A stretch of 64,000 nt of DNA from assembly GCF_030762805.1 (NCBI RefSeq), contig NZ_CP129113.1:1006001-1070000 (forward strand). The letters are read 5' to 3'. Below are positions 16,385 to 27,089 of the stretch, piece by piece. Position numbers and translations under genes: made by a program. This DNA comes from Aciduricibacillus chroicocephali (GTDB lineage: Bacteria; Bacillota; Bacilli; Bacillales; Amphibacillaceae). Within the stretch, counting starts at the first letter, position 1, and the number at the start of each line of letters is the position of its first letter. The notes beneath the pieces were generated by a model. The model made no database searches, was not told the origin of the DNA, and worked only from the letters and a program-made list of their open reading frames with translations.

Positions 16385-17158
16385 ATGAGCAAGGAAATGG
16401 TCTTGTTTGATATTGACGGAACGCTTGTGGACAAGGAGAAGCGCATCCCGGCTTCAGCAAAACAGGCGATCACCGATTTGAAGAAGAGAGGTATTGAGGT
16501 TGCTGTGGCAACAGGAAGACCAGCTTTTTTGTTTGACGATATATGTAACGAATTAGGGATAGACTCGTACGTCTGTTTTAGTGGTCAATACGTTGTTTAT
16601 AAAGGTGAAGTCATTTACGAAAATGAAATAATCGAGGATGAGGTTTTGCGCTTGCACGAAAAAGCGGAAGCAGCAGGTTATCCAATGATTTTCATGACAG
16701 CAGAGGAAATGAAGGCAACAGTTGCAGAACACCCGCATGTTTTTGAAGGACTCCAAAGGTTAAGATTTGATTATCCGGAAACAGACCCGAAATTCCATAT
16801 AGGTAATAAAATTTTTCAAGCTCTCTTGTTCTGTGATGAATCGTCAGAAGAGGGGATGCGCTGTATAGAAGACCGCTCCAGATTTATCAGATGGCATCAA
16901 TTTGCCTGCGATGTTCTCCCGGGAGGCGGATCCAAGGCTGTAGGCATTGGCAAGCTCCTGGATGCTGCAGGTATCAGCCAAAGGAATACGTATGCATTTG
17001 GAGACGGACCAAATGATGTAGAGATGCTGCAGTTTGCTGGTGTCGGCATTGCAATGGAGAATGCTGTTGCGGAATTAAAAAAAGCCGCAGATCACATTAC
17101 GGACCACGTAGAACAGGATGGTGTCGCTAAGGGGCTGCGACATTTTGGGCTTATATAA
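16385..17158 (+). CDS. ykrA: HAD-superfamily Cof-type phosphatase YkrA
   Basis: A 257-residue HAD phosphatase with the nucleophile motif 'LFDIDGTLVDKE' at residues 8-19, motif II 'VAVATGRPAF', a C2-type cap, and motif IV 'FGDGPNDVEML'. The family dephosphorylates sugar phosphates and nucleotides, but the substrate of YkrA is unknown. It is a single-gene unit between rpoY and def, converging with def at a strong shared terminator. Start ATG has GGGGCGG about ten bases upstream. Confidence 0.88.
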   Translation: MSKEMVLFDIDGTLVDKEKRIPASAKQAITDLKKRGIEVAVATGRPAFLFDDICNELGIDSYVCFSGQYVVYKGEVIYENEIIEDEVLRLHEKAEAAGYPMIFMTAEEMKATVAEHPHVFEGLQRLRFDYPETDPKFHIGNKIFQALLFCDESSEEGMRCIEDRSRFIRWHQFACDVLPGGGSKAVGIGKLLDAAGISQRNTYAFGDGPNDVEMLQFAGVGIAMENAVAELKKAADHITDHVEQDGVAKGLRHFGLI

Positions 17159-17163
17159 TGAAA

Positions 17164-17193
17164 AATAGGAAGAGACTGTAGTCTCTTCCTATT
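17164..17193. terminator. Bidirectional terminator ykrA/def
   Basis: AATAGGAAGAGACT pairs with AGTCTCTTCCTATT over 14 bases with a two-base centre; it overlaps the last codon of def. Confidence 0.85.
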
Positions 17194-17740
17194 CTATTGC
17201 TTTGGAATTGTCGGGAATGGTAAAAGGGTTTTCCTTATTGATATGGTCATAGAACATAATACCATTCAAGTGGTCGATTTCATGCTGGAAAACAATCGCG
17301 GCATAGTTGCGCAGGCGCAGCTTCACTTCATTGCCATCCATGTCCACAGCTTTTACTGTTATCCTCGCTGGACGAGGGACAAAGCCTTCCACGGGACGAT
17401 CAACTGAAAGGCATCCTTCACCAGCTTGCAGATAGACCAGTTCAACAGAATGACTAACAATTTTTGGGTTATATAAACCGTAACTGTACAGCTTTCCATC
17501 AAAATCCTCGAAATGTACAGCCATCATCCTTTTATTGATTCCAAGCTGAGGGGCTGCCAATCCAACTCCTGGGCGCAAATTACATTTAGCGGCAATTTCA
17601 TCGTCTTGGCTATTTATTAGAAACTCAAGCATTTCCTTAAGTATTTTCTTTTCCTCAGCTGTAGGTGGCAACTGTACTTCTTCCGAGCGTTTCCGCAGTG
17701 ACGGATGTCCTTCTCGTACAATTTCTTTCATTGTGATCAT
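17189..17740 (-). CDS. def: Peptide deformylase
   Basis: A 183-residue metalloenzyme that removes the formyl group from nascent proteins. All three motifs are visible: '[10 protein letters not shown]', 'EGCLSVDR' and 'HEIDHLNGI'. The long insertion before motif 1 and the length mark the type 2 Gram-positive form (DefB). The ATG at 17740 is preceded by AGGAGTGA at nine bases. Position after ykrA is as in B. subtilis. Confidence 0.96.
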   Translation of the reverse strand: MITMKEIVREGHPSLRKRSEEVQLPPTAEEKKILKEMLEFLINSQDDEIAAKCNLRPGVGLAAPQLGINKRMMAVHFEDFDGKLYSYGLYNPKIVSHSVELVYLQAGEGCLSVDRPVEGFVPRPARITVKAVDMDGNEVKLRLRNYAAIVFQHEIDHLNGIMFYDHINKENPFTIPDNSKAIE

Positions 17741-17821
17741 TTATTTAATTCACTCCTGTTTATTACGGCATGTCATACGTGTATTTTACCACATTATAAG
17801 TGCAGACATCACATCCTCTGT

Positions 17822-17850
17822 TTGGCAATGGTTTTTGAACCATGTATGAT
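17822..17850 (+). promoter_or_regulatory. SigA promoter of ykyA with inverted repeat
   Basis: TTGGCA (17822-17827) and TATGAT (17845-17850), spacer 17. The spacer is filled by the inverted repeat ATGGTT-N4-AACCAT (17828-17843), a plausible operator. Confidence 0.55.
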
Positions 17851-17911
17851 ACTGGTTAGAAATTTCAAATATGGGGTAAAAGACATGGTAGGTTTTGGGA
17901 GGGATACATAT

Positions 17912-18571
17912 ATGAAGAAACTAATACTTGGATACGGATTCGTAGGCACTATATTAATAGTGTTTCTTGCGGCTTGTGGGGGATCTCCTGCGGAAAAAAT
18001 GCATAAAAACATGGAAGAATCCGTAGGTATTGAGAAAAAGGCTGCTGATGTGCAGGATAAAATCATTAGTTTGGAAAAGAAGGAAAAACAAAGCTACGAT
18101 AAATTAATCAGTCTTGATGACCATAAGATGAAGGAAATTAAAAAACTGTCAAATGATGCAAAATCAAATATTGACAAACGTCGCGTCCTCGTCAAAGAGG
18201 AAAAAGAGATCATGAATGACTCCAAAGAAAATTTCCAGAAAATTGAGGGTCAAATTGATAAACTTAAAACAAAAAAAGAAAAAGTGAAGGCAAAAGCAAT
18301 GCATAAAGCGATGATGGAACGTTACAAGCTTTATGGTAAATTGAATAAGGCTTATAAAAGATCACTCGCTGATGAAAAAGAAATGTACAGTCTGCTGGCA
18401 AAAAAAGATGCAACACATGACCAGGTGAAAAACGTAATTGAAAAAGTAAATAAAAGCTATGACAAGCTCGTTCAGGCAAACAAATCATTTAACGTGCAAA
18501 CGGAAAAGTATAACGACTTTAAAAAAGCATTCTATAAAACAACGGACCTTGATGTCAGTTATAAGAAGTAA
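17912..18571 (+). CDS. ykyA: YkyA-like coiled-coil lipoprotein
   Basis: A 219-residue lipoprotein: a signal peptide with lipobox 'FLAACG' (Cys near 22), then an almost wholly helical, lysine-rich chain ('KLKTKKEKVKAKAMHKAMM') that should form long coiled coils. It fits the YkyA family, found just upstream of pdhABCD in Bacillus; function is unknown, though envelope attachment is clear. The start is the ATG after GGGAGGG, not the upstream in-frame starts. Has its own promoter and terminator, so it is separate from the pdh operon. Confidence 0.8.
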   Translation: MKKLILGYGFVGTILIVFLAACGGSPAEKMHKNMEESVGIEKKAADVQDKIISLEKKEKQSYDKLISLDDHKMKEIKKLSNDAKSNIDKRRVLVKEEKEIMNDSKENFQKIEGQIDKLKTKKEKVKAKAMHKAMMERYKLYGKLNKAYKRSLADEKEMYSLLAKKDATHDQVKNVIEKVNKSYDKLVQANKSFNVQTEKYNDFKKAFYKTTDLDVSYKK

Positions 18572-18582
18572 TGTGTTCATAC

Positions 18583-18617
18583 AGGGCAGACTCTTAAAGG
18601 AAGAGTCTGCCCTCTTG
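18583..18617 (+). terminator. Terminator after ykyA
   Basis: AGGGCAGACTCTT pairs with AAGAGTCTGCCCT around a five-base loop; T tract is short. Confidence 0.75.
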
Positions 18618-20025
<1,408 letters not shown>

Positions 20026-20026
20026 A

Positions 20027-21004
20027 ATGGCTCAACTTACAATGCTTCAAGCAATTACTGATGCACTCCGCACAGAACTTGAAAACGATGAAAACGTCCT
20101 AGTCTTTGGAGAAGATGTCGGAAGAAATGGCGGTGTATTCCGCGCAACTGAAGGTCTTCAGGAGAAATTTGGTGAAGAACGTGTTTTTGACTCGCCTCTA
20201 GCGGAATCTGCAATTGGCGGTATGGCAATCGGTCTTGCTTTACAAGGCTTCCGTCCAGTGCCGGAAATTCAGTTCTTCGGGTTCCTTTATGAAGTAATGG
20301 ACTCTGTAAGTGGGCAGATGGCAAGAATGCGCTATCGTTCAGGTGGTACATACAGTCAGCCAATCACTGTTAGAGCGCCTTTCGGAGGCGGTGTACATAC
20401 ACCAGAACTTCATGCAGATTCCCTTGAAGGGCTTGTTGCTCAGCAGCCTGGTCTTAAAGTTGTCATTCCTTCAACCCCTTATGAAGCGAAAGGTTTGCTC
20501 ATTGCTTCGATTCGGGACAATGATCCGGTTATTTTCCTTGAACATATGAAATTGTACCGCTCGTTCAGAGAAGAAGTTCCTGAAGAAGCTTATACAATTG
20601 AATTGGGGAAAGCGGCAGTTAAACGTGAAGGAACTGATGTAACAGTTATCTCTTACGGAGCAATGGTACATTCGTCACTTAAAGCAGCGGAAGAGTTGGA
20701 GAAGGAAGGCATTAGTGTTGAATTGATCGATTTGCGCACTGTCTCTCCTGTGGATTACGATACAATTCTTGAATCTGTAAAGAAAACGAACCGTGCAATT
20801 GTTGTTCAAGAAGCACAAAAGCAAGCAGGAATAGCAGCGAATGTCGTTGCAGAAATCCAGGAGCGGGCTATTTTGCATTTGGAAGCACCGGTTCTTCGTG
20901 TTACTGCGCCTGATACTGTATATGCTTTCTCTGAGGCTGAAGAAGTGTGGCTTCCAAATCATGAAGACATCAAAGAAAAAGTGCAACAGGTAGTCAATTT
21001 CTAA
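20027..21004 (+). CDS. pdhB: Pyruvate dehydrogenase E1 beta
   Basis: A 325-residue partner of PdhA in the alpha2beta2 E1. Marks are '[19 protein letters not shown]', '[20 protein letters not shown]', 'RMRYRSGG' and '[16 protein letters not shown]', then the transketolase C domain '[11 protein letters not shown]'. The ribosome site AAAGGAG lies inside the end of pdhA, indicating coupled translation. Confidence 0.97.
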   Translation: MAQLTMLQAITDALRTELENDENVLVFGEDVGRNGGVFRATEGLQEKFGEERVFDSPLAESAIGGMAIGLALQGFRPVPEIQFFGFLYEVMDSVSGQMARMRYRSGGTYSQPITVRAPFGGGVHTPELHADSLEGLVAQQPGLKVVIPSTPYEAKGLLIASIRDNDPVIFLEHMKLYRSFREEVPEEAYTIELGKAAVKREGTDVTVISYGAMVHSSLKAAEELEKEGISVELIDLRTVSPVDYDTILESVKKTNRAIVVQEAQKQAGIAANVVAEIQERAILHLEAPVLRVTAPDTVYAFSEAEEVWLPNHEDIKEKVQQVVNF

Positions 21005-21030
21005 AACAGAAAGACGGGAGGTACAAAAAT

Positions 21031-22323
21031 ATGGCATTTACATTTAAACTGCCGGACATCGGTGAAGGTATTCACGAAGGAGAAATCGTCAAATGGTTCA
21101 TCGAGGAAGGCAAAGAAGTTAAAGAAGACGATGTACTTTGTGAAGTGCAAAATGATAAAGCAGTTGTCGAAATCCCTTCTCCGGTTGATGGAACGGTAAA
21201 GACAATTCATGTCAAGGAAGGTCAAGTGGCTGTTGTTGGTGATTCACTAGTGAGCATTGATGCTGAAGGCTACGAAGACGAAGAGGTTGAACAGCCGAAA
21301 GCGGAAGAAGAAAAAGCTCCAGCTTCTGAAGAGGCGAAACAGCCAGCTAAAGAAAATGAATCACGCTCTGTTGCAGATTCTGGGGAGAAGAGCGCTAATG
21401 TAATTGCGATGCCTTCAGTCCGCAAGTTTGCACGTGATAATGATGTAGCACTTTCTGGTGTTACTGGTACTGGTAAAAATGGCCGCATCCTAAAAGAAGA
21501 TGTCGAAGCTTATTTGAACGGGGACACTGCTAAACAGGAAGTTTCTGAAGATATTCCATTGCAAGAAACTGGAGAGACTCCAGAAACAGCTCCACAGCAG
21601 TCACAAACAATTACAGGTCCACTAGCGGAAACACGTGAGAAAATGAGCCCGATTCGCAAAGTGATCGCTAAAGCAATGGTCAATTCCAAAGCTAAAGCCC
21701 CTCATGTTACTTTGATGGACGATGTAGATGTGACTGAACTTGTTGCTCACCGCAAAAAGTTCAAAGAAACGGCTGCAGCTCAAGATATCAAACTCACATA
21801 TTTGCCATATGTAGTGAAGGCTCTCGTTTCAACTTTGAAGAAATATCCAATTCTTAATGCATCTGTTGATGATGAGACTGATGAAATTGTCTATAAGCAC
21901 TATTACAACATCGGAATAGCAGCTGATACGGATAAAGGATTGCTCGTTCCAGTTGTAAAAAATGCCGAAACAAAGTCAATTTTTGAAATTTCCAGAGAAA
22001 TTAGCATATTGGCAGAAAAAGCACGCGATGGTATACTTGCATCGGAAGAGATGAAGCACGCATCATGCACCATTTCCAATATTGGTTCTGCTGGCGGACA
22101 GTGGTTCACACCAGTGATCAACTATCCTGAAGCAGCGATTCTTGGCATTGGCCGCATTGCTGAAAAGCCGATAGTCCGCAACGGGGAAATTGTTGCAGCT
22201 CCGGTCCTCGCTCTTTCACTCAGCTTCGACCACCGTATTGTCGACGGCGCGACAGCACAGTCTGCGCTGAATCAAATAAAGAGATTGCTGAATGATCCAC
22301 AACTAATTATGATGGAGGGGTAG
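21031..22323 (+). CDS. pdhC: Dihydrolipoamide acetyltransferase E2
   Basis: A 430-residue E2 core subunit. Order of domains: one lipoyl domain with the lipoylated lysine in '[13 protein letters not shown]' (residue about 45), an acidic Ala/Pro/Glu linker, the peripheral-subunit binding domain '[19 protein letters not shown]', a second linker, and the catalytic domain with '[12 protein letters not shown]' near the end. One lipoyl domain is normal for Bacillus. Third gene of the operon. Confidence 0.96.
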   Translation: MAFTFKLPDIGEGIHEGEIVKWFIEEGKEVKEDDVLCEVQNDKAVVEIPSPVDGTVKTIHVKEGQVAVVGDSLVSIDAEGYEDEEVEQPKAEEEKAPASEEAKQPAKENESRSVADSGEKSANVIAMPSVRKFARDNDVALSGVTGTGKNGRILKEDVEAYLNGDTAKQEVSEDIPLQETGETPETAPQQSQTITGPLAETREKMSPIRKVIAKAMVNSKAKAPHVTLMDDVDVTELVAHRKKFKETAAAQDIKLTYLPYVVKALVSTLKKYPILNASVDDETDEIVYKHYYNIGIAADTDKGLLVPVVKNAETKSIFEISREISILAEKARDGILASEEMKHASCTISNIGSAGGQWFTPVINYPEAAILGIGRIAEKPIVRNGEIVAAPVLALSLSFDHRIVDGATAQSALNQIKRLLNDPQLIMMEG

Positions 22324-22326
22324 AAT

Positions 22327-23739
22327 ATGGTAGTAGGAGATTTCCCGGTAGAAACAGATCTTCTCGTAGTTGGAGCAGGTCCTGGAGGTTACGTAGCAGC
22401 TATCCGCGCTGCACAGCTTGGTCAAAAGGTAACAATCGTTGATAAGGCACATCTCGGTGGTGTATGCTTGAACGTTGGATGTATTCCTTCTAAAGCACTT
22501 ATACAGGCTGGTCATGCAGCAGTTCACGCTGGTGGCGATGCTGAACTTGGCATTTCTAGTGAAAATGTGAAAGTTGATTTCACAAAAGTACAGGAATGGA
22601 AGTCTGGCGTTGTAAACAAACTTACTGGTGGTGTTGAACAGTTGCTTACAGGCAACAATGTCGACATCGTAAGAGGCGAAGTTTACTTCGTTGATAAAAA
22701 CACAGTTAAAGTAATGGATGAGAAGAACTCTCAGACATACACTTTCAATAATTGCATCATTGCAACTGGTTCTACACCTATCGAAATTCCGACATTCAAG
22801 TTCTCATCACGAGTTCTTGATTCAAGCGGCGCTTTGAATCTTAAAGAGATTCCTAAAAAGCTTGTCGTGATCGGTGGCGGATACATAGGTACAGAGCTTG
22901 GTACAGCTTATGCAAACCTTGGTTCTGAAGTTACAATCGTTGAAGGCGGCAAAGATATCCTTGGTGGATTTGAGAAATCAATGACTGCTCTTGTCAAGCG
23001 CCGTTTGAAGCAGAAGAACGTTACAGTTGTTACAAAGGCACTTGCTAAAGGTGTTGAAGAATCAGCTGATGGCGTAAAAGTTACTTATGAAGTAAAAGGC
23101 GAAGAAGTTACAGTAGATGCAGATTATGTACTTGTAACAGTTGGCCGCCGTCCGAACACTAAGGAAATCGGTCTCGAAGAAATCGGCATCGAGTTCACTG
23201 AAAGAGGACTTATCCAGGTTGACAAGCAGTGCCGTACGAATATCCCGAATATTTATGCAATCGGTGATATCGTTCCAGGTCTTCAGCTTGCACACAAAGC
23301 TTCCTACGAAGCAAAAGTAGCAGCTGAAGCAATCGCTGGTGAGAAGAGCGAAGTGGATTACATCGCAATTCCGGCAGTTTGCTTCACAGACCCTGAACTT
23401 GCTTCAGTTGGTCACACAGAAGCGAGTGCTAAAGAAGCTGGCATTGCAATTAAACCAGGCCGCTTCCCGTATGCTGTTAACGGACGCGCTCTTGCATTGA
23501 ACGAGACAGACGGATTTGTTAAGCTAATTGTCCGTGAAGAAGATGGCGTTGTAATTGGCGGCCAAGTTGCCGGTGCAAGTGCAAGTGACATCATCGGAGA
23601 AATCGGGCTTGCTGTTGAATCCGGCATGACTGCTGAAGATATCGCACTTACAATTCATGCGCATCCTAGTCTTGGCGAAATGGTCATGGAAGCTGCAGAG
23701 CTTGCCATTGACAAGCCAATTCATATGATTAAGCAGTAA
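22327..23739 (+). CDS. pdhD: Dihydrolipoamide dehydrogenase E3
   Basis: A 470-residue FAD enzyme that reoxidises the lipoyl groups of E2 with NAD. Seen: FAD motif '[19 protein letters not shown]', the redox disulfide in '[15 protein letters not shown]', the NAD-binding '[13 protein letters not shown]', 'YAIGDIVPG', and the interface His-Glu pair in '[16 protein letters not shown]'. It is the last gene, followed by a strong terminator. The E3 may also serve other 2-oxoacid dehydrogenases. Confidence 0.97.
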   Translation: MVVGDFPVETDLLVVGAGPGGYVAAIRAAQLGQKVTIVDKAHLGGVCLNVGCIPSKALIQAGHAAVHAGGDAELGISSENVKVDFTKVQEWKSGVVNKLTGGVEQLLTGNNVDIVRGEVYFVDKNTVKVMDEKNSQTYTFNNCIIATGSTPIEIPTFKFSSRVLDSSGALNLKEIPKKLVVIGGGYIGTELGTAYANLGSEVTIVEGGKDILGGFEKSMTALVKRRLKQKNVTVVTKALAKGVEESADGVKVTYEVKGEEVTVDADYVLVTVGRRPNTKEIGLEEIGIEFTERGLIQVDKQCRTNIPNIYAIGDIVPGLQLAHKASYEAKVAAEAIAGEKSEVDYIAIPAVCFTDPELASVGHTEASAKEAGIAIKPGRFPYAVNGRALALNETDGFVKLIVREEDGVVIGGQVAGASASDIIGEIGLAVESGMTAEDIALTIHAHPSLGEMVMEAAELAIDKPIHMIKQ

Positions 23740-23747
23740 ATATTTTG

Positions 23748-23783
23748 AAAAGACTGTACACCGATAGCGGGTACAGTCTTTTT
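23748..23783 (+). terminator. Terminator after pdhD
   Basis: AAAAGACTGTAC pairs with GTACAGTCTTTTT around an 11-base loop. Confidence 0.85.
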
Positions 23784-23851
23784 GTCGGTGCTGAATAATT
23801 TGTTTCAAGAATGGGAAAACAGAATTGAAGTCTGTATTTAGGGGTGACGTG

Positions 23852-24688
23852 ATGAAAAAATTTACAATGCTGCTTATAGTAATTGCCATGATCTTTATCG
23901 CCGCTGGCTGTGGAGATAACAATAGCTCCAAACAGCCGGACAATGATAAAAAAGAAAGTACAACAGAAACAGATAAAAAAAGATCTATAGAAACGAGCAA
24001 GTCGTCCGAGAACGGTAAAAAGCAAAAAGAAGAGCAAGCTCAGGCAATTAAGCCAGAGTATAAGCTCAATGAAAAAAACTGGTCTATTGAGCCTATAGGT
24101 GATGCTCCTTCAAAAGTTGTTCTCGTAACAATTGATGATGCTCCAGATAAACATGCTGTTGAAATGGCAATAAAATTAAAGAAAATGAATGTACCTGCGA
24201 TCTTCTTTGTCAATGGACATTTTATTGATTCTGAAAAAGGCAAGAATGATTTGAAGAAGATACATGACATGGGCTTTGTTATTGGCAATCATACATATAG
24301 CCATAACAGCCTCCCAGAACAGTCAAATGCAAGGCAGAAAAAAGAAATCACGGATGTCGATCAAATGGTAGAAGATGCGATTGGGAAGCGCCCTTCATTT
24401 TTCAGGGCTCCGTTTGGGCAGAATACAGATAATTCTAAGAAAGTAGCTGCCGATGAAGATTTGACATTAATGAACTGGACATACGGATATGATTGGAATA
24501 ATGAGTATATGACGAAAGATACCATTCAAAAAATTATGGTTAATGCGCCAGAACTGAATGATGGAGCGAATTTGCTCATGCATGACCGCGAATGGACGAA
24601 TGATGCTCTCGAAGGTATTATAAAAGGGCTTCGGGATAAAGGATATGGTTTTGTAGACCCTAAAAAAATCAAAGGGTACCATCCGTAA
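23852..24688 (+). CDS. Polysaccharide deacetylase lipoprotein
   Basis: A 278-residue lipoprotein with a lipobox 'IAAGCG', a 50-residue Lys/Glu/Ser-rich linker and a NodB deacetylase domain. Catalytic motifs: 'VTIDDAPDKHA' (Asp-Asp), 'GNHTYSHNSL' (His-x3-His metal site), 'FFRAPFGQN' and the late 'LLMHDREWTN' histidine. It probably removes acetyl groups from peptidoglycan or another wall glycan outside the cell, which may give lysozyme resistance. The start is the ATG after GGGGTGA. It is an extra gene between pdhD and yktA. Confidence 0.88.
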   Translation: MKKFTMLLIVIAMIFIAAGCGDNNSSKQPDNDKKESTTETDKKRSIETSKSSENGKKQKEEQAQAIKPEYKLNEKNWSIEPIGDAPSKVVLVTIDDAPDKHAVEMAIKLKKMNVPAIFFVNGHFIDSEKGKNDLKKIHDMGFVIGNHTYSHNSLPEQSNARQKKEITDVDQMVEDAIGKRPSFFRAPFGQNTDNSKKVAADEDLTLMNWTYGYDWNNEYMTKDTIQKIMVNAPELNDGANLLMHDREWTNDALEGIIKGLRDKGYGFVDPKKIKGYHP

Positions 24689-24716
24689 ATCGATTTTCGA
24701 AAAGGAGGGGAATGTT

Positions 24717-24989
24717 TTGAGTTACCACTACCCGCTTGATGAATCTTGGTCAAGGCAGGAAATTATCGATGTTGTCAATTTTTTCAATATGATTGAAATG
24801 GCATATGAAGGACAAGTGAAACGGACAGACCTGCTTCTTGCTTATGAACGATTTAAGCAAATAGTTCCAGCAAAAAGTGAAGAGAAGCGTTTCTATGCAG
24901 ATTTTCAGAAAAGCTCCGGATACTCTGCTTATCGCGTTCTAAAAGAAGCCAAGAATAGTACACAGGATAAAATCAGATGCAACAGATGA
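24717..24989 (+). CDS. yktA: UPF0223 family protein YktA
   Basis: A 90-residue protein with 'YHYPLDESWSRQEIIDVVNF' at the start and 'SYRVLK'-like 'YSAYRVLKEAKNS' near the end, the pattern of UPF0223. A mostly helical protein of unknown role. The start is TTG, set by AAAGGAGGGG eight bases before it. Only 28 bases after the deacetylase, so probably cotranscribed. Followed by a strong terminator and the convergent yktB. Confidence 0.85.
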   Translation: MSYHYPLDESWSRQEIIDVVNFFNMIEMAYEGQVKRTDLLLAYERFKQIVPAKSEEKRFYADFQKSSGYSAYRVLKEAKNSTQDKIRCNR

Positions 24990-25030
24990 AAAAAAACAGC
25001 CAGGGCTATATTAGCCTTTGGCTGTTTTTT
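24990..25030. terminator. Bidirectional terminator
   Basis: AAAAAACAGCCA and TGGCTGTTTTTT pair, with inner GGCT/AGCC; serves yktA and yktB. Confidence 0.85.
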
Positions 25031-25034
25031 TTAA

Positions 25035-25658
25035 TTATGCATGACGGGCGCTTAAAGCGAGTTTATAGAACGGAATGAGCGAGTCTATTGTCTTCTTTGT
25101 GATGTTCATGAATTTCTCTCCATCTTCAAGTATCGGATCTCCAGGCTTCAAATGCAGTCCAACGAGAAACTCAGCCTTTTTGACATCTCGGAAGCGCTCA
25201 AGGTCCTTCTGTTCAAGTTCGGCCACGGTGAAAGAGCTGTTTTTCATATGATCAAGAGATACGGCATAATGGTCAGGCAAAGCTTTTAGTTCGTCATAAT
25301 GCTCAAGGAATTTACTGGCAATTTCCGATTTAAAATCCAATTCATAAATGAGTGCAAGCCAGATGAATACATGATCGTCAAAGAGGCCAACCTGAAAATG
25401 AGGGTGCTTTTTATATCCACGTTTGTTATCGGCTACTGCGAGCCACGTATCTTTTGGGGGATTGACAGTCCTGCGGGCGTGTTTGGCAATATGAAGAAAC
25501 ATTTCATTGCCAAGTTGAGCTGACAGATGATCTTCCAGCTCAGATCCGATTTCTCGGAATTTTGGCTGAATACGCGTCTGGATTGCTTCCATTCGCTCTT
25601 CAAGACCGTCTATCAAGAATGTGTCAAAGTCAGTTTTATGAAATCCATTAAAGTCCAT
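25035..25658 (-). CDS. yktB: UPF0637 (DUF1054) protein YktB
   Basis: A 207-residue soluble protein with 'FHKTDFDTFLIDGLEERMEA', 'HIAKHARRTVNPPKDTWLAV' and 'YKKHPHFQVGLFDDHVFIWL', all typical of YktB. No catalytic role is known. The internal ATG was chosen because GGAG sits ten bases upstream. Next to yktA and ykzI as in B. subtilis. Confidence 0.9.
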   Translation of the reverse strand: MDFNGFHKTDFDTFLIDGLEERMEAIQTRIQPKFREIGSELEDHLSAQLGNEMFLHIAKHARRTVNPPKDTWLAVADNKRGYKKHPHFQVGLFDDHVFIWLALIYELDFKSEIASKFLEHYDELKALPDHYAVSLDHMKNSSFTVAELEQKDLERFRDVKKAEFLVGLHLKPGDPILEDGEKFMNITKKTIDSLIPFYKLALSARHA

Positions 25659-25877
25659 TTGTATGTCTCCTTCTATGTTTAAATGCATTCTCTATAAGAT
25701 GATTATTCAGTAAGGAGGCTTTCCAGTCAAGCGGTGACAGACGCCTGTACAAGGTTTAAAGCAGAAAGTAAACAGGGTATGAATATACCAACATCGAGAA
25801 TACACAGAATATTGTTGAACAATCTCGAAAGGATTGCCATATATATAATACAAAGGATAAATGAAAGGATGAGAAAC

Positions 25878-26066
25878 ATGAACTACGTAATGGATGCATT
25901 GAGAAAAAAAGAAGCCGAAAAGAAACTTCCAGTCATCAAGATGGAAATTGACTACGAACTCCTTACACTTTATGATGCGATGCAAGCAAAAGACAAAACT
26001 CAGCAAATCCTTTCCAAAGAAAAATTGGTACAATTGCATGCTGAACTGCAAAAAATTACCCAGTAG
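25878..26066 (+). CDS. ykzI: Small YkzI-like protein
   Basis: A 62-residue polar, helical protein starting 'MNYVMDALRKKEAEKKLPVI' with 'MEIDYELLTLYDAMQ' after it. Length and position between yktB and the SuhB-type gene match ykzI of B. subtilis; function unknown. The ATG at 25878 has AAAGG nine bases upstream. It ends in its own hairpin terminator. Confidence 0.65.
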   Translation: MNYVMDALRKKEAEKKLPVIKMEIDYELLTLYDAMQAKDKTQQILSKEKLVQLHAELQKITQ

Positions 26067-26080
26067 CAACTTGATAACAT

Positions 26081-26128
26081 GAATGGTCTCAATATATGAA
26101 AGATGTATATTGAGGTCATTTTTTGTGT
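26081..26128 (+). terminator. Terminator after ykzI
   Basis: GGTCTCAATATA pairs with TATATTGAGGTC (one G-T) followed by ATTTTTTG. Confidence 0.75.
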
Positions 26129-26229
26129 GTTGTATCCATTCGTGTTTTCTCATCCGTTCAATGAAAGTGACGGAATTTAATCCTTTTGTTAAACTGTATA
26201 TACATATTATTTTTCGTGGGGGACAAATC

Positions 26230-27039
26230 ATGAAAGCTGAAATACGGAACAGTCTTTACGAACAAGCGAAAGAGTGGATTCTAGAAGCTGGTGCAAGAAT
26301 ACGAAAACAGATGCGTGATCCGCTCGTTATTTCCATAAAGTCCAATCCACAGGACCTTGTAACAACAGTGGATGAAGAGACAGAAAGATTCCTGGCCGGC
26401 AAAATTCGAGAGCTCTATCCGGATCATCATTTGATTAGTGAAGAAGGATTTGGCGATAATTTAAATTCAATGAAAGGTACAGTATGGCTCATTGACCCGA
26501 TTGACGGGACGACTAATTTTATTCACCAACGTCGGAATTTTGCGATATCAGCTGGTATTTATCATGACGGGATCGGCGAAATCGGTTTGATTTATGATGT
26601 CATGGGGGATTGTCTTTACAGTGCAAAAAAAGGTGAAGGCGCCTTCAAAAATGAAGAACGTCTTCCACAGCTGCGTGAAGGTGCTATGCTTGAACGCTCA
26701 GTCTTGGCAATGAATAATAAATGGCTGATTCCGAATCCGGTTGTACAAGTTGAGAAGATGGAGGAATTAATCCGTACTGTCCGTGCAACACGTACATATG
26801 GTTCAGCGGCACTTGAATTTGCCTATGTTGCGGAGGGAATTGTCGATGGTTATATGACTATACAGTTGTCTCCATGGGATATTGCTGCAGGCATCATCAT
26901 TGTTAATGAAGTTGGCGGTGTCACAACAAATGTATTCGGAGAGCATGTTGATATTCTGAAGAAGAATTCCATACTCGTTTGCAATAAAAAAATTCATGGC
27001 CGTATCGTCAACGATTTTATTTTAGAAGGAAAAAAATAG
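26230..27039 (+). CDS. yktC: Inositol monophosphatase-family (SuhB-type) YktC
   Basis: A 269-residue phosphatase of the inositol monophosphatase family with 'VTTVDEETERFL', the metal site 'ISEEGFGD', 'WLIDPIDGTTNFIHQ' and 'SPWDIAAGIIIVNEVGG'. Family members hydrolyse inositol phosphate, NADP or other small phosphates; the substrate here is not predictable. The ATG follows GGGGGAC; upstream in-frame starts lie in the preceding terminator region and are rejected. pspA follows 50 bases later. Confidence 0.9.
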   Translation: MKAEIRNSLYEQAKEWILEAGARIRKQMRDPLVISIKSNPQDLVTTVDEETERFLAGKIRELYPDHHLISEEGFGDNLNSMKGTVWLIDPIDGTTNFIHQRRNFAISAGIYHDGIGEIGLIYDVMGDCLYSAKKGEGAFKNEERLPQLREGAMLERSVLAMNNKWLIPNPVVQVEKMEELIRTVRATRTYGSAALEFAYVAEGIVDGYMTIQLSPWDIAAGIIIVNEVGGVTTNVFGEHVDILKKNSILVCNKKIHGRIVNDFILEGKK

Positions 27040-27057
27040 GGAGATTGACACAAAAAA

Positions 27058-27071
27058 TCCGCCTAGGCGGA
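27058..27071. promoter_or_regulatory. 14-base perfect palindrome before pspA
   Basis: TCCGCCTAGGCGGA lies between the yktC stop and pspA, ending 18 bases before the pspA ATG. No T tract follows, so it is not a normal terminator; it may be an operator or mRNA hairpin. Confidence 0.45.
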
Positions 27072-27089
27072 AGTGAAAAGGAAGATTAG

